Source of the DNA: Bact-08 sp964533215
GTDB lineage: Bacteria > Bacteroidota > Bacteroidia > Bacteroidales > UBA932
Assembly (NCBI GenBank): GCA_964533215.1
Contig: CAZHLJ010000001.1
Coordinates: forward strand, 434,001 to 498,000
Length of the DNA: 64,000 nt
Reading direction: 5' to 3'
Shown: piece after piece, positions 35,580-44,655 of the stretch
Numbering within the stretch: the first letter of the stretch is position 1
Layout of the letters: each line of letters begins with the position of its first letter
The notes under the pieces: generated by a model
Told to the model about the DNA's origin: nothing
Database searches by the model: none
Seen by the model: only the letters and a program-made list of their open reading frames with translations
Translations under genes and position numbers: made by a program

Positions 35580-35984
35580 TTATTTCTTTTTTGCAGGAGC
35601 TGCTACAGCACCCTTCTTAGGTCTCTTTGTTCCATAAAGAGAACGGCTCTGCTTACGACCATCAACACCTGCAGTATCCAATGCACCGCGGAGGATATGA
35701 TAACGTACACCAGGAAGGTCCTTTACACGACCACCGCGTACAAGCACAATTGAGTGCTCTTGCAAGTTGTGGCCCTCTCCAGGTATGTATGCATTGACCT
35801 CTTTCTGATTGGTCAAGCGTACACGGGCTACCTTACGCATAGCCGAGTTAGGTTTCTTAGGAGTTGTTGTGTAAACACGTACACATACTCCTCGTCTTTG
35901 TGGACATGCATCAAGAGCGCGAGACTTGCTTTTCTCTACGATAACGGTGCGGCCCATTCGAACTAGCTGTTGAATTGTTGGCAT
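35580..35984 (-). CDS. rpsL: 30S ribosomal protein S12
   Basis: A 134-residue decoding-centre protein. MPTIQQLVRMGRT, TTTPKKPNSAMRKVARVRLT (Lys43 and Lys44 kept, the usual streptomycin-sensitive state) and YIPGEGHNLQEHSIVLVRGG (with VKDLPGVRYH) are conserved. A basic Ala/Lys tail ends the protein. It is the first gene of the str operon. A TACCTTTG -7-like element on the minus strand (36036-36043) lies about 50 bases before the ATG. Confidence 0.98.
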   Translation of the reverse strand: MPTIQQLVRMGRTVIVEKSKSRALDACPQRRGVCVRVYTTTPKKPNSAMRKVARVRLTNQKEVNAYIPGEGHNLQEHSIVLVRGGRVKDLPGVRYHILRGALDTAGVDGRKQSRSLYGTKRPKKGAVAAPAKKK

Positions 35985-36035
35985 AATTAGTTGTTATTCT
36001 TTGCTTTAAGTATTTCCTTCTTATAAAATGGGATG

Positions 36036-36043
36036 CAAAGGTA
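36036..36043 (-). promoter_or_regulatory. Candidate -7 promoter element of the str operon
   Basis: TACCTTTG on the minus strand matches TAnnTTTG about 52 bases before the rpsL start. Confidence 0.5.
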
Positions 36044-36099
36044 AGATTATTATCTGGATTTACAAACACCTTATTAACATTTTTTCCCAAAAAAAGGGC

Positions 36100-36107
36100 T
36101 AACTTTG
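36100..36107 (+). promoter_or_regulatory. Candidate -7 promoter element of rocD
   Basis: TAACTTTG matches TAnnTTTG 15 bases before the rocD ATG at 36123. The transcript would start near 36114, leaving almost no leader. Confidence 0.5.
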
Positions 36108-36122
36108 TAAAAAATGTATGTT

Positions 36123-37352
36123 ATGAAAATATCGGAAAATGCTTTAGCTTTTATTAATCAGGAAAAAAAATTCGGGGCCCATAATTATCATCCACTCGAT
36201 GTTGTCCTCGCAAAAGGTAACGGTCCTTTTGTATGGGATGTTGACGGGAAAAAATATTTTGACTTTCTTTCAGCTTACTCGGCTGTCAATCAAGGTCACT
36301 GCCACCCAAAAATTGTTAAAGCATTAACTGATCAGGCTAATACTATATGTCTTACATCACGCGCTTTCTATAATGATTGCCTGGGCCCTTACGAAGAATT
36401 TATTCACAATTATTTTGGCTACGATAAAATTTGCCCGATGAACTCGGGAGCAGAGGCTGTCGAAACCGCTCTCAAGCTAGCCAGAAGGTGGGGCTATATA
36501 AAGAAAGGTATTCCTGAAAACGAAGCTCTCATAGTTGGATGTGAAGGGAACTTTCATGGAAGGACAATAAGTATAGTATCACTCTCTAATGATCCTGACT
36601 CATATAGTCAGTATGGTCCTTTCACCCCCGGGCTTCTCAAGATACCATATAATAATGTGGCTGAACTGGAGAATGTTTTTAAGTTACATGGGAAAAATAT
36701 CGCTGCATTTATTGTTGAGCCAATACAAGGTGAGGCAGGGGTGTTTGTGCCGGAAGATGGTTACCTGAAGGCTTGCTTCGATCTTTGCAAGAAATACAAT
36801 GTTCTTTTTGTTGCGGACGAGGTGCAGACAGGTATTGCGCGTACAGGAAGGATGCTTTGCTGCGATCACGAAGGTATCCGTCCGGATATGGTTATTCTGG
36901 GTAAGGCAATCTCCGGTGGGGTCTTGCCTGTTTCTGCGGTTCTGGCAGATGATGAGATCATGCTCACTATCAAGCCTGGGGAACACGGCTCTACATTCGG
37001 TGGCTTCCCGCTGGCCTGCAAGGTTGCAGTTGCCGCCCTTACTGTTGTCAAGGAAGAGAAACTTACGGAGAAGGCTGAGTATCTGGGAAAAATATTCAGA
37101 GAGGAGATGTCCAAGGTTAAATCACCTTTCATTAAACAAATAAGAGGTAAAGGCTTGCTGAATGCAATTGTTATTGAACCTCATAATGGAAAGGAGGCTT
37201 GGGATGTTTGCGAAAGGATGGCTGAGAATGGCCTTCTGGCAAAACCAACTCATAAACATATCATACGATTTGCACCTCCTTTGGTAATAACCGAGCAAGA
37301 GCTTAGAGAGGCAATTCAGATTATTATAAAATCCATCAATTCATTGGAATAG
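36123..37352 (+). CDS. rocD: Ornithine-oxo-acid transaminase
   Basis: A 409-residue class III PLP aminotransferase that converts ornithine and 2-oxoglutarate to glutamate-5-semialdehyde. Motifs: PMNSGAEAVETALKLARRWG (PLP phosphate), EGNFHGRTISIVSLS, FIVEPIQGEAGVFVPEDGYL, VADEVQTGIARTGR, and ILGKAISGG with the Schiff-base lysine. FKSINS-like residues end the protein. The ATG at 36123 suits the family; another in-frame ATG at 36114 would coincide with the predicted transcription start. It is 20 bases before ctlX, so both are probably co-transcribed in arginine/citrulline breakdown. Confidence 0.95.
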   Translation: MKISENALAFINQEKKFGAHNYHPLDVVLAKGNGPFVWDVDGKKYFDFLSAYSAVNQGHCHPKIVKALTDQANTICLTSRAFYNDCLGPYEEFIHNYFGYDKICPMNSGAEAVETALKLARRWGYIKKGIPENEALIVGCEGNFHGRTISIVSLSNDPDSYSQYGPFTPGLLKIPYNNVAELENVFKLHGKNIAAFIVEPIQGEAGVFVPEDGYLKACFDLCKKYNVLFVADEVQTGIARTGRMLCCDHEGIRPDMVILGKAISGGVLPVSAVLADDEIMLTIKPGEHGSTFGGFPLACKVAVAALTVVKEEKLTEKAEYLGKIFREEMSKVKSPFIKQIRGKGLLNAIVIEPHNGKEAWDVCERMAENGLLAKPTHKHIIRFAPPLVITEQELREAIQIIIKSINSLE

Positions 37353-37372
37353 TTCCTTAAACAGATAAATAA

Positions 37373-38275
37373 ATGCAAACTACTTCGACTGTACTCATGG
37401 TAAGGCCGGCTAGATTCGGTTTTAATGAAGAAACAGCAGCCAATAACTCTTTCCAGAAAAAAGGATTTGAGGAAAGTGCCCAGAATATGGCTCTGGGCGA
37501 ATTTGATAAATTTGTGGAATTGCTTCGCTCAAATGGTGTCGAAGTATTGGTTGTGGAGGACACTCCTGAGCCACATACTCCTGACTCTATTTTTCCGAAC
37601 AATTGGTTTTCCACACACGAATGCGGAACTATGGTGCTTTACCCGATGTTCGCAAAAAACAGAAGGCTGGAGAGAAAACCCGGTGTTCTTGATATGCTTA
37701 AAGACAAATACAAAATCAAACGTGTTGTAGATCTCACAAAATGGGAGGAGAAGTCTCTTTTCCTTGAGGGGACAGGCAGCATGATACTTGATAGGGACAG
37801 CAATCTGGCTTTTGCATGCAGATCTCCAAGGACAGATGAGACTGTGCTGGAAGAGTTTTGTGACGAGCTTGACTATGATTACTTTCTTTTCAATGCATAT
37901 GACCAGGATGGCGGGCTCATCTATCATACAAATGTGATGATGTGTGTAGGCAGCAAGTTTGTTGTCGCATGTCTGGACTCAATCAGGGATATTGAAGAGA
38001 GGTCAGATTTCATAGGGTTGGTTGAGGAGAGTGACAAGGAGCTGATAGAAATCTCTCTTGAGCAGATGAATCAATTTGCGGGTAACATGCTTGAAGTCAA
38101 AAATAAAAATGGAGAGGCTTTGTTGGTGATGTCTTCTACAGCAAGGGCTTCCCTTGACGATGATCAGCTGGCGAAGTTGTCTTCTTATTGCAGGATTGTT
38201 GCTCCGGAGATAAAAACAATCGAGCAGAACGGTGGTGGTTCTGCCCGATGTATGATTGCTGAAATTTATCTTTAG
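37373..38275 (+). CDS. ctlX: Citrulline-utilisation hydrolase, CtlX type (amidinotransferase/ADI superfamily)
   Basis: A 300-residue protein of the pentein (guanidino-group modifying) fold. MVRPARFGFNEETAANNSF and DSIFPNNWFSTHECGTMVLY are typical of the CtlX group, LFLEGTGSMILDRDSNLAFA holds the acidic catalytic residue, YHTNVMMCVG carries the catalytic His, and NGGGSARCMIAEIYL the nucleophile Cys293. The related Francisella enzyme cleaves citrulline to ornithine. Position directly behind rocD makes the same reaction plausible here: ornithine formed would feed RocD. Its last four bases overlap the end of the convergent fbp gene. Confidence 0.85.
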   Translation: MQTTSTVLMVRPARFGFNEETAANNSFQKKGFEESAQNMALGEFDKFVELLRSNGVEVLVVEDTPEPHTPDSIFPNNWFSTHECGTMVLYPMFAKNRRLERKPGVLDMLKDKYKIKRVVDLTKWEEKSLFLEGTGSMILDRDSNLAFACRSPRTDETVLEEFCDELDYDYFLFNAYDQDGGLIYHTNVMMCVGSKFVVACLDSIRDIEERSDFIGLVEESDKELIEISLEQMNQFAGNMLEVKNKNGEALLVMSSTARASLDDDQLAKLSSYCRIVAPEIKTIEQNGGGSARCMIAEIYL

Positions 38276-40230
38276 TTGCCGTTTTCCTTGAGATATCCGC
38301 TTCTATAGGCATCTAGCAGTTTTGTAAGATCGTCTATCTGGTGCATAAGCTCTTTTCCTATATCGGTGTCTCTTACGAGTTTACGTCTGTTGCTGAATTC
38401 AAGGACAGTAGTTTCTGAAATAATATCCTCTCCGTTCTCGATCGCCTGTTTGGTCGAGACGAAGGGTTGATGCTGAACCAACTGAAGACCGTGAGAATTG
38501 TATATTAGTGTGAAGCCGGCAATGCCGGTTTCTGGCTGATATGCTTTTGAGTAACCTCCATCAATTACAAGCAGCTTCCCTTCGGCTTTGATGGGAGATT
38601 CACCTTTTACGGCTTTTACAGGAATATGACCGTTTATTATGCGTGAGTGCTCATCTTCAATGCCAAAATCTTTAAGGATTCTTTCGCAGACCTCTTTATT
38701 ATCTTTGAGGTAGTGATAATAGCCCTTTTTCTCGGTATGAGTCTCTTTCTCTGCTATAAAATATCTTTCGAAGGTGGCCATCTTGTCCTTGTCAAAAGAT
38801 GGAGATGATGGACCACACCACATATACCAGATGAAGTCTTGACCATACCTCTTTTCCTTAGTCTTTCTGTCCTCGAAGTAGGCCTGTCGTACCACTTGGT
38901 CTATCTTGTCAAAAAGCTTTTTGCCCGAATACTCTGTACCTTGGATCTTCAAACTTTTGAAAGATCCGTCTGCATTCAAAAGGAATGAACCGTGGTATAG
39001 GAGATTTGAGTTTTTTACAAGATATAGCGAACCTTTGGCGTAGATGCATCTCATATGTTTCCGCAACTTTTCGCTGCGTAAGAAATAGTGCATCAGATTG
39101 TCTACCAGTTCCCGCTCGTCTTCTGTAAGTTCATAAGGTTTTTCTGGGTCAATGGTCGGGAAGTTCTTGTCTTTAAGCAAATACTCCTTGCCATTCAACA
39201 TTATAGTCCCTTTATGGTAGTCAATCAGATGAAGAAGCTTCCTGTCGGCCATATCAAATTCGGGGTTTCTGTCTATGAGTTGTCCCTCAAGCTTGAACTG
39301 AATGACTGATATTGCCTTGTGCATCTGGGAGATCATCTTTATCTGTTTCTGCTTGATAGGTTCGTCTTCTCCCACTTTTGGTTTGAACAGTGTGCAAGGG
39401 TCTTCTCCGTATGTCTCAATGGCAAATGTCGCCATAGGAAGAAGATTTATTCCGTATCCATCTTCCAGTGTTGTCAGGTTTGCATAGCGAAGGCATATCC
39501 TTACCACATTGGCCATACAGGCCTCGCTTCCGGCAGCAGCACCCATCCATACCAGATCGTGGTTTCCCCACTGGATATCCATGTTATGGTAGTCGCAAAG
39601 TATATCCATAATTATATGAGCTCCCGGACCCCTGTCATAAACGTCTCCTATAATATGCAGAGAATCTATTGTGAGCCTCTGGATTAGTTTGCTTATTGCC
39701 ACGATAAAATTCTCCGATCTGCCTGTTGAGACTATGGTTGAGATAATAGCCTCTACATAATCGTGCTTGTTGGGTTCATTCAGCGATTCATGAAGCAACT
39801 CCTGTATTATGTAGGAAAACTCTTTTGGCAATGCTTTCCTTACTTTGGACCTGGTATATTTTGATGATACGTTCTCGCAGACTTTCAGTAGTCTTACGAG
39901 GATCATTCTGTACCAGTCGTCAATATCTTTTTCTCGTGATTTGATTAGGTTTAGCTTCTGTTCCGGATAGTAGATCAGCGTGCATAGCTCCTTCTTTTCC
40001 CACTCTCTGAGCGTGTGTCCGAAAATGTCTTCAACCTTCTTTTTAATTACCCCGGAGGCGTTTTTAATGACATGCTGAAAAGCTTCGTATTCTCCGTGAA
40101 TATCGGTTAGAAAATGTTCTGTCCCTTTTGGCAGATTGAGGATGGCTTCAAGGTTTATTATCTCTGTCGCAGCATCTGTGATTGTAGGAAAGCTTTTGGA
40201 AAGCAGCTTCAGATATTTTAGATCTTTCAT
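38272..40230 (-). CDS. fbp: Fructose-1,6-bisphosphatase, class III
   Basis: A 652-residue gluconeogenic enzyme of the long class III type found in Bacteroidota and Firmicutes. It contains metallophosphoesterase motifs: FLTDIHGEYEAF, HIIGDVYDRGPGAHIIMDIL, QWGNHDLVWMGAAAGS, and RIINGHIPVKAVKGESPIKA, followed by the VIDGGYSKAYQPETGIAGFT segment. Length and motifs are complete. It follows the hybrid kinase gene by 30 bases on the same strand without an evident terminator, so it may share its transcript. Confidence 0.97.
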   Translation of the reverse strand: MKDLKYLKLLSKSFPTITDAATEIINLEAILNLPKGTEHFLTDIHGEYEAFQHVIKNASGVIKKKVEDIFGHTLREWEKKELCTLIYYPEQKLNLIKSREKDIDDWYRMILVRLLKVCENVSSKYTRSKVRKALPKEFSYIIQELLHESLNEPNKHDYVEAIISTIVSTGRSENFIVAISKLIQRLTIDSLHIIGDVYDRGPGAHIIMDILCDYHNMDIQWGNHDLVWMGAAAGSEACMANVVRICLRYANLTTLEDGYGINLLPMATFAIETYGEDPCTLFKPKVGEDEPIKQKQIKMISQMHKAISVIQFKLEGQLIDRNPEFDMADRKLLHLIDYHKGTIMLNGKEYLLKDKNFPTIDPEKPYELTEDERELVDNLMHYFLRSEKLRKHMRCIYAKGSLYLVKNSNLLYHGSFLLNADGSFKSLKIQGTEYSGKKLFDKIDQVVRQAYFEDRKTKEKRYGQDFIWYMWCGPSSPSFDKDKMATFERYFIAEKETHTEKKGYYHYLKDNKEVCERILKDFGIEDEHSRIINGHIPVKAVKGESPIKAEGKLLVIDGGYSKAYQPETGIAGFTLIYNSHGLQLVQHQPFVSTKQAIENGEDIISETTVLEFSNRRKLVRDTDIGKELMHQIDDLTKLLDAYRSGYLKENGN

Positions 40231-40260
40231 CAGTAAGTGATTTTAATTTTCATGCTGGTT

Positions 40261-43200
40261 TCATTCTTTAGTGTTTGCCCTGTTGATGTACTTGGCTATA
40301 AGCATATGAAGCAATGATGATTTTATTGGTTTGGTGATTATGTCGTTGCATCCGGCATCAAACGCAGCTTGATGGTCAGATTCAAAAGCATTGGCTGTCT
40401 GTGCGATGATTGCAACGGAAGGGGATAGCTTCCTTATTATTCTTGTTGCTTCCAGCCCATCCATTTCCGGCATTTTTATATCCATCAGGATTAGAGGAGG
40501 ATTGTATTGCTTGAACATTTCAACTGTCTCCTTACCGTTTTTTGCCCAGATTAGGTCATAGTGCTTGGATAGAATTACATCCAAAAGCTGATAATTGCTA
40601 TCGAGATCTTCTGCAATCAATATCTTCTCTCTATTGATGGGCTTATCGCCATTGTCTTTTTCACGAGAGGTTACATTAAGGGTTGAATCGTCTGTCTTAA
40701 GTTCCATATCGCGTTCTTCTTTATTAGTGGAGGTGCAGATTGTATATTTGATAGTTGTTCCTTTTGAAACCTCGGATTCAGCCCAGATCTTTCCTCCAAA
40801 TCTTTCTACGATTGCTTTGCAGATAGAAAGACCAAGTCCTGTGCCTGTAATGAACTCATCAACTTTAAAAAACCTTTGAAAGATATTTCCAATCTTCTCT
40901 TTTTCTATTCCCTTGCCTGTGTCTGATACAAAAACTTCTACCGAAGAGTCTTCCTTAAAAGAATAACCAACACATATCTTCCCTTTTTCTGTAAATTTCA
41001 ATGAGTTGTTTATTAGATTGGTAATCACCTGTCTGTTCCTTAAAGGGTCTATATATACAAGAGCAGCCTTTTCGGGAAGGTCTGTAGTCAGTTGTATCTG
41101 TTCGTCAATTGATAATTTGTAGCTGTCAGCAATCTCACTGATCTGGTGGGAAAGGTTAGTCATCCTGAATTCAAAATTCATGGTGTTTGACTCTATTCTG
41201 GATAGGTCCAGTATGTCGCTTATAAGGTTCATGAGAATCTTGGAACTGGAATTTATTACCCTTACAAACTCCGCTCTCTCTTGTTCAGAATATTCCGGAT
41301 CAGTCAGCAGATTGGCAAATCCGACAATACCGTTCAGTGGAGTACGGATTTCATGACTCATGTTGGAAAGGAACGCAGATTTAAGACGGTCAGACTCCTC
41401 TGCCCTTATCTTTGCCTCTAGTAGCTCTATCTCACGCTCTTTGTGTTCTTCTATGTTTATATCCATACCATAGACATAAATTACCTCATTTCCACCAGAG
41501 TTGTCAGAGTAGTTGAGTCCTCTTCTTTCCCACCACTGGTATTTGTTGTTATTGTCAAATGAAATACGGTATTCGACAGAAAAGTCTCTTATGTGGTTTT
41601 TTATAATATTTTCAAGGCTGTTTAGGAGTTTTTTCCTGTCTTCAGGATGGACATTCTCCAGAAACCGGTCCATTTTCATCTGGCTGGGAGCATTAGAGCC
41701 GAAAAAGTTCTGGTAGTTTTCTCCGAATACAAATAGCTCATTATAGGTGTTGTAGAACCAAGTGTATGATTTTGCAGATTCTACAGCTATGCTAAGGAAT
41801 CTCTTCTGTCGATATGACTCAGTCACATCCCGGAACACAAGCACCAGCTGGCTTACATTGTTTTCCGCGTCAACTACAGGAGAGATATTGCCGGATATGA
41901 CCTTGGATTCGGCATCCTTGTAATTTAACCTGGTATGGCGGGATATACTTACTCTCTCCTTTTTTTTAAGTGATTTTTCAAGGAGCATCGCGATAGAATC
42001 CATCCCTTCCGGTTGTGCTGAGGTGAATATGGATTCGAATTTCCTGCCAATTGGATCTATATCTGACAGTGCCATTTTTCTTGCAGCACTGTTAATGCTT
42101 ATGATATTCAAATTCTTGTCAAAGGAGACCACGCCTTCGCTCATTACAGACAGAGTGTTGTCCAGCAATTTCCTGTCTGCGGCATTCTCTTTTGAGAGCC
42201 TCAGGTTTTCCCTGTTAAGCTTGATGTATTTTAAATTGTAGAAAGCAACGAATATCAGAGAGACAGAGAGTAGTCCAATTATTATTATAATGACATTTAT
42301 CTCGGTAGAGTAATCGTTAAAAATATTTGAAGGTTTGTTTATGAACAGTGAGTTTTCAGGCAAATCGCTTTTCCTGATTCCCCATTTATCTATTACATTG
42401 TAATCAAAAGAGGGCTTAAATGCATCTATGGTTGTATGAAAACGAAGCGATGGATTGCTTAGTATTCTTGCAGAGTATGCTGCAATCTGATAACCTGCGT
42501 CCCATGTGGATGTCAGGTACCCACCAATGACTCCTGTGCCAAGAGATATGGACTTTGTGCCTATTATAGGAGCTTTCTTTATTTTTGAAATAAACGGATA
42601 ATTTATCCCATCAATGACATAATCCCCATTAGGGCTTATAAGCCAGGAGGATAGTATTATAAAGGAGTTGGATTTCAGAGAGTCAATTTTTGAGAAGATG
42701 TTTTTAAAGGAGCTTTTAGTAGGACTCGTATAAATTATCTTAACCTTTTTTGTGTATTTGCTTAGAGTTTTCTTTGTATAGAATTTCTCCAGACAACCAT
42801 ATTGACTGGTGTCAGAGATGTAAAGCACCTCCTTGGTTTTTGGAAACATTTTCATCCCAAGCAGAAAGTTCTTCTCTATTCCGAAATTGATCGCAAAAGT
42901 GGAAAAACGGGGAGCCCGCTTTATATGATTTCCGGCAAAGTAAACCGATATTACAGGCACCTCAGAAGGTATAAGTGAATCTACGGACAATAGTAGCTGA
43001 TGAGCCTCCCAGTCGGTGGCAACGATTAAATCAATTCTGGCTTTGATGATTAATTTCCGTATGTACAGCACCAAGAGCTTTTTCTTCTCCTCATAGGTTC
43101 TTTTTAACGCCCTGTCTAAGCAGAATGTGCGGGTTTTGACATTCAGCCGGTTGTTTGAAAGATAGCTGTTGAACCCATTTGTAAACTCGTCCAGACTTTC

Positions 43201-43314
43201 TGTCTGGACGCCCTTTGAGTAAAGCATCAATATTCTTTTATCTGTCCCTTGTTGGGGGAAGGCAAGGTTATGGAAAAGCAGCAGGGATAAAAATAATAGG
43301 ATCCTTTTTAACAT
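40261..43314 (-). CDS. Hybrid sensor histidine kinase with periplasmic substrate-binding-like domain
   Basis: 1017 residues from the ATG at 43314. Order: signal peptide/TM (1-21), an ABC-type substrate-binding-like sensor domain (about 26-300; VPVISVYFAGNHIKRAPRFS and ISLGTGVIGGYLTSTWDAGY), one TM segment (341-359), PAS (about 380-500), PAS/PAC (about 505-625), and HisKA with phospho-His654 in NMSHEIRTPL. An ATPase domain (NLINNSLKF, DTGKGIE 798-804, GTGLGLS 824-830) and a receiver domain (about 897-1010, Asp945, Lys995) end the protein. It has no DNA-binding domain, unlike the HTCS regulators of this phylum, so a separate phosphotransfer partner or output must exist. The ligand is unknown. 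Confidence 0.93.
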   Translation of the reverse strand: MLKRILLFLSLLLFHNLAFPQQGTDKRILMLYSKGVQTESLDEFTNGFNSYLSNNRLNVKTRTFCLDRALKRTYEEKKKLLVLYIRKLIIKARIDLIVATDWEAHQLLLSVDSLIPSEVPVISVYFAGNHIKRAPRFSTFAINFGIEKNFLLGMKMFPKTKEVLYISDTSQYGCLEKFYTKKTLSKYTKKVKIIYTSPTKSSFKNIFSKIDSLKSNSFIILSSWLISPNGDYVIDGINYPFISKIKKAPIIGTKSISLGTGVIGGYLTSTWDAGYQIAAYSARILSNPSLRFHTTIDAFKPSFDYNVIDKWGIRKSDLPENSLFINKPSNIFNDYSTEINVIIIIIGLLSVSLIFVAFYNLKYIKLNRENLRLSKENAADRKLLDNTLSVMSEGVVSFDKNLNIISINSAARKMALSDIDPIGRKFESIFTSAQPEGMDSIAMLLEKSLKKKERVSISRHTRLNYKDAESKVISGNISPVVDAENNVSQLVLVFRDVTESYRQKRFLSIAVESAKSYTWFYNTYNELFVFGENYQNFFGSNAPSQMKMDRFLENVHPEDRKKLLNSLENIIKNHIRDFSVEYRISFDNNNKYQWWERRGLNYSDNSGGNEVIYVYGMDINIEEHKEREIELLEAKIRAEESDRLKSAFLSNMSHEIRTPLNGIVGFANLLTDPEYSEQERAEFVRVINSSSKILMNLISDILDLSRIESNTMNFEFRMTNLSHQISEIADSYKLSIDEQIQLTTDLPEKAALVYIDPLRNRQVITNLINNSLKFTEKGKICVGYSFKEDSSVEVFVSDTGKGIEKEKIGNIFQRFFKVDEFITGTGLGLSICKAIVERFGGKIWAESEVSKGTTIKYTICTSTNKEERDMELKTDDSTLNVTSREKDNGDKPINREKILIAEDLDSNYQLLDVILSKHYDLIWAKNGKETVEMFKQYNPPLILMDIKMPEMDGLEATRIIRKLSPSVAIIAQTANAFESDHQAAFDAGCNDIITKPIKSSLLHMLIAKYINRANTKE

Positions 43315-43356
43315 TGGGCGATCGTTAATGAGTTTACCCAAAGTTAAGATTTTTTT

Positions 43357-44655
43357 TTAAAGAGCCTTGCTTAAAACCTCTCTTTTGGATACAATAGTCA
43401 TTATGACAGACCTTACAACGAGATGAGCTGCATAGCCTATCCACAGGGCCTGAATTCCGAAAGTCCCTTCAAACAAGTAGTAGCAAGCAAAGAAGACAAT
43501 TGCCGAGGCAATCATTGTGTTCCGGATAGCTACGGATGCCGTGGCACCCAAAAATATTCCGTCCCATGTAAAAGCAATGCAACTTATAAGAGGCATGATT
43601 AACAGCCATGGTAAAAAGTCCTTTGCAGCCGTAACTACTGTTTCGTTATTGGTCATAAGGCGGACAAGAGGTTCGCCGGCAAAGAGGTATGCAAGTGTGG
43701 AGGCTAAGCTTATTGCCAGGCACCATATGAAAATCAGCCGGATACTCTTTTTTAGCGATGAAATATCCCTGGCTCCTATGAATTTGCCAGCCAAAGCCTC
43801 TCCTGCAAATGCGAATCCATCTATGAAATATGAGTACAACAGCATTAGTTTCATCATTATTGTACTGACTGCAAGTAAATTGTCTCCGTATCTGGCAGCG
43901 AGTGCTGTAAATCCTGAGTATACGCCAAGAAAACATATTGAGCGGATAAAAAGATTACCGTTAAGGGAGAAGAAACTTCTCATCTCCTTTAGTTTAAGGC
44001 TGGCTTTAAAATTTATGTATTTAAAGAGCTTCCTGTAGTAGATAAACATCAGTAGTAATGCCGTTGCCAGTCCTATGTATTGAGCAACGAGAGTTCCGAG
44101 GGCAATGCCGGAAACGCCCATGTGCAGATATAGTGCAAAAAGGATACAAAGCATAAGGTTCAGAACGTTGACGGTTATATCCAGTATCATTGGGCTTATG
44201 GTGTTCTGCATTCCTATGAACCACCCTTTGAATGCAAACTGGGAAAGAGTAGCAGGTGCAGCCCATATTCTTATGTAAAAATATACTTTTGCATACTTTT
44301 CAACTTCCGGAGAGCAATCGATCAATAGGAATGATATTTCCACAAAGAAATATTGGATGGCCCATATAAACATCGCTGCAATTAAAGCAGTACCGACAGC
44401 CTGGACAAGTATTTTCATTGCGTCCGGAAAGTCTCTTCTTCCATAGGCCTGAGCAGTGTATCCGCCAGTACCCGCCCTAAGGAATCCCATGTTCCAGTAT
44501 AGAAGGTCAAAAAGCATTGTGCCTATTGCCATCGCACCGATAGCCACGGCACTTCCAAGTCTTCCGGCAATTGCCAGATCCACCATTCCTACAAGAGGAA
44601 CGGTTATGTTTGCCAAAATACTTGGTCCTGCAAGTCTGAGTATCTTTCTGTTCAT
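43357..44655 (-). CDS. MATE family efflux transporter
   Basis: A 432-residue membrane protein with about twelve hydrophobic helices in two halves. MNRKILRLAGPSILANITVP, MVDLAIAGRLG and WNMGFLRAGTGGYTAQAYG in the N-half, with matching EALAGKFIGARD in the second half, indicate the DinF-like branch of MATE antiporters. These expel organic cations using Na+ or H+. I chose the ATG at 44655, which overlaps the rsgA stop (ATGA); a longer frame would run through rsgA. The substrate is unknown. Confidence 0.92.
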   Translation of the reverse strand: MNRKILRLAGPSILANITVPLVGMVDLAIAGRLGSAVAIGAMAIGTMLFDLLYWNMGFLRAGTGGYTAQAYGRRDFPDAMKILVQAVGTALIAAMFIWAIQYFFVEISFLLIDCSPEVEKYAKVYFYIRIWAAPATLSQFAFKGWFIGMQNTISPMILDITVNVLNLMLCILFALYLHMGVSGIALGTLVAQYIGLATALLLMFIYYRKLFKYINFKASLKLKEMRSFFSLNGNLFIRSICFLGVYSGFTALAARYGDNLLAVSTIMMKLMLLYSYFIDGFAFAGEALAGKFIGARDISSLKKSIRLIFIWCLAISLASTLAYLFAGEPLVRLMTNNETVVTAAKDFLPWLLIMPLISCIAFTWDGIFLGATASVAIRNTMIASAIVFFACYYLFEGTFGIQALWIGYAAHLVVRSVIMTIVSKREVLSKAL

